From Erigeron canadensis (lineage: Eukaryota > Streptophyta > Magnoliopsida > Asterales > Asteraceae), in NCBI RefSeq assembly GCF_010389155.1, contig NC_057769.1, forward strand, positions 6,696,735 through 6,760,734: DNA of 64,000 nt, read 5' to 3'. Below are positions 62,883 through 64,000 of this stretch, piece after piece. How positions within the stretch are numbered: position 1 is the first letter of the stretch; each line of letters begins with the position of its first letter. Position numbers and translations under genes: made by a program. The notes below the pieces were generated by a model that saw nothing but the letters and a program-made list of their open reading frames with translations, did no database searches and was not told the origin of the DNA.

Positions 62883-63789
62883 GAAAAAAAAACTTAAATT
62901 TTTTTTAGTGATTGTGTTTGTAGAAATTAAGAAAGAAATAAGTGCACACGAGGGGGCTAGAAAATGGTGATAAAAATGTGAATTTTTAAAGGTAGGGAAG
63001 GGGGGACAAAGAAGGTTTGTATGTAGGGGTGTATAGAGACAAGTAGTAATGGTTTGTTCGATTTTGGAATTTGCTTCTTTAATGAAGCTTAGACTATTCC
63101 AACATGAGTATTTAATATGCTAGTTTACTTACCCTTTTGTATTGGCCTTTTTCTTCACCATCTTCTGTTTAATAATTATATTCATGCGTGTTGTATAAGT
63201 GATAATATAGAAATATTTTATGTAGTACAATAAGTGAAAATATATAATGTGACAAATGTGACTGTTATCGACCGGTCTCACATTTAGTTCGAATTGTAGA
63301 TACATATTGTTTTCTTTAGAAATAAAACTATGAAGATGTTTCTACTCGTTGTCCTATAGTGTAGTTGAAAATATGTCAGAAATAAAATACTCGTAGAAAA
63401 AGATAAAAGGTTTGTTCGTGCGAAATTATCAAAAGAAAAGTGGGTCCATAATGTGATAGTTTAGTTTTGAAAGGGAGAGTTTAAACAAATAGTTTTCCGC
63501 CGAACGCCGCACCTGGGAAGTTTTCCTCTTTGTCGTTTTTACACTTATAAATATTTCATACACACGTGGACATATGTCACAACTTGCACTAAACATTTTA
63601 CCACATTCTTTTGGGTTTTTCTCATTTATGCTTTGATGCATAAGCTAAAATGAACTGTAATACTTTCATAAAATATAAAAAAGCTTATTATCATTATACC
63701 TTGCTTTAGACTTATGGTTTCATTACACTAGCTTCACTATTACAATGTTTGTCTGTGTAATTCTTTGTATAAGAAATAGTGTTTGTACA
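62883..63789. other. Promoter region of the LBD16-like gene
   Basis: No gene was recognised; the 70-codon minus frame at 63429-63641 has no family resemblance. A TGTCTC word (minus) lies at 63041-63036. Confidence 0.4.
63036..63041 (-). promoter_or_regulatory. Auxin-response element TGTCTC upstream of the LBD16-like gene
   Basis: Read on the gene's strand this is TGTCTC, about 154 bp upstream of the ATG at 62882. It is the classical ARF-binding word. A six-base word occurs often by chance, so the support comes mainly from known ARF7/ARF19 control of LBD16 in Arabidopsis. Confidence 0.4.
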
Positions 63790-63905
63790 CTGAGCCGGAA
63801 TCCTAGAACGGAGAGGATGAGGGGTTTAAGGTTGTATGCTGGCGATTCCCTTGCGGTAAGGCAAAACCTTTTGTACGCCAATTATGTGTAGTATGTGTAG
63901 AGAAT
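63790..63905 (-). repeat. LTR-like fragment related to 42.1 kb
   Basis: The complement contains GGCGTACAAAAGGTTTTG, then CTTACCGCAAGGGAATCGCC and GTGTACAAACA. This matches 42110-42205 (GGCGTACAAAAGGTTCTC, CTTACCAGTAGGGAATCGCC, TTGTACAAACA) in the same order. Confidence 0.65.
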
Positions 63906-63912
63906 GATCTCA

Positions 63913-64000
63913 CACTAGTACAAAATAATACAATAGAGACCTGTTAAAATGGCTTTAGAGACCAGTTTAACAACCGGTCTCTGTGACTACTAGTTTTTCT
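63913..64000 (+). mobile_element. CACTA-like transposon terminus, cut by the window edge
   Basis: Begins CACTAGTACAAAATAA, a typical CACTA terminal repeat. It is followed by subterminal AGAGACC.GTT and AACCGGTCTCT words in both orientations, as in plant CACTA elements. The remainder lies beyond position 64000. Confidence 0.65.

Overview
This is nuclear DNA from a flowering plant. It is AT-rich, its genes are interrupted by GT-AG introns, and five genes of plant-specific or plant-type families sit in about 64 kb of transposon-dominated sequence. The families indicate a eudicot. The transposon tails would fit an asterid, perhaps a composite, but that is a weak inference. No bacterial or organellar feature, rRNA, real tRNA or CRISPR array was seen.

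Genes, left to right. (1) A POLYCHOME/UVI4/OSD1-type APC/C inhibitor (1012-2367, minus, 2 coding exons, 252 aa), with a leader intron carrying a 144-bp tandem repeat. (2) An LHW/bHLH155-type atypical bHLH factor (25634-30806, plus, 10 exons, 529 aa), preceded by a 34-codon upstream ORF that looks like the conserved-peptide uORF of this family. (3) A class-3 lipase (32657-37804, plus, 8 exons, 546 aa) with an intact Ser-Asp-His triad. (4) A LBD29/LBD17-type LOB-domain gene (54104-55253, plus, 2 exons). (5) A LBD16-type LOB-domain gene (61990-62882, minus, 2 exons). All exon chains were built by hand from splice sites and stay in frame. The two LBD genes converge and belong to the auxin/ARF lateral-root module. 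From memory, lipase At2g42450, LBD17 At2g42440, LBD16 At2g42430 and UVI4 At2g42260 lie close together in Arabidopsis, so four of the five genes look like an ancient conserved neighbourhood.

The rest is mostly transposon debris. Several elements are delimited to the base by target-site duplications (TSDs). They are: a 1,217-bp long-inverted-repeat Mutator-like foldback element (9-bp TSD); a ~145-bp Mutator-like MITE family (two copies with perfect 9-bp TSDs, a third without); three Tourist-like MITEs (TAA TSD); and a hAT-like element (8-bp TSD) containing a solo LTR (5-bp TSD). There are also many Helitron-like tails, a Helitron-rich tract at 9-17.5 kb with a captured DEAH-helicase fragment, a PIF/Harbinger deletion derivative with transposase remnants, a LINE 3' end, a SINE-like unit, and a CACTA-like terminus at the right edge. 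An orphan first exon of a 2-oxoglutarate dioxygenase (4703-4906) is the only other host-gene remnant recognised.

No wholly new system is evident. The points most worth checking are the uORF on the bHLH gene, the foldback element as a small-RNA source, the conserved LBD pair and the nested insertions.
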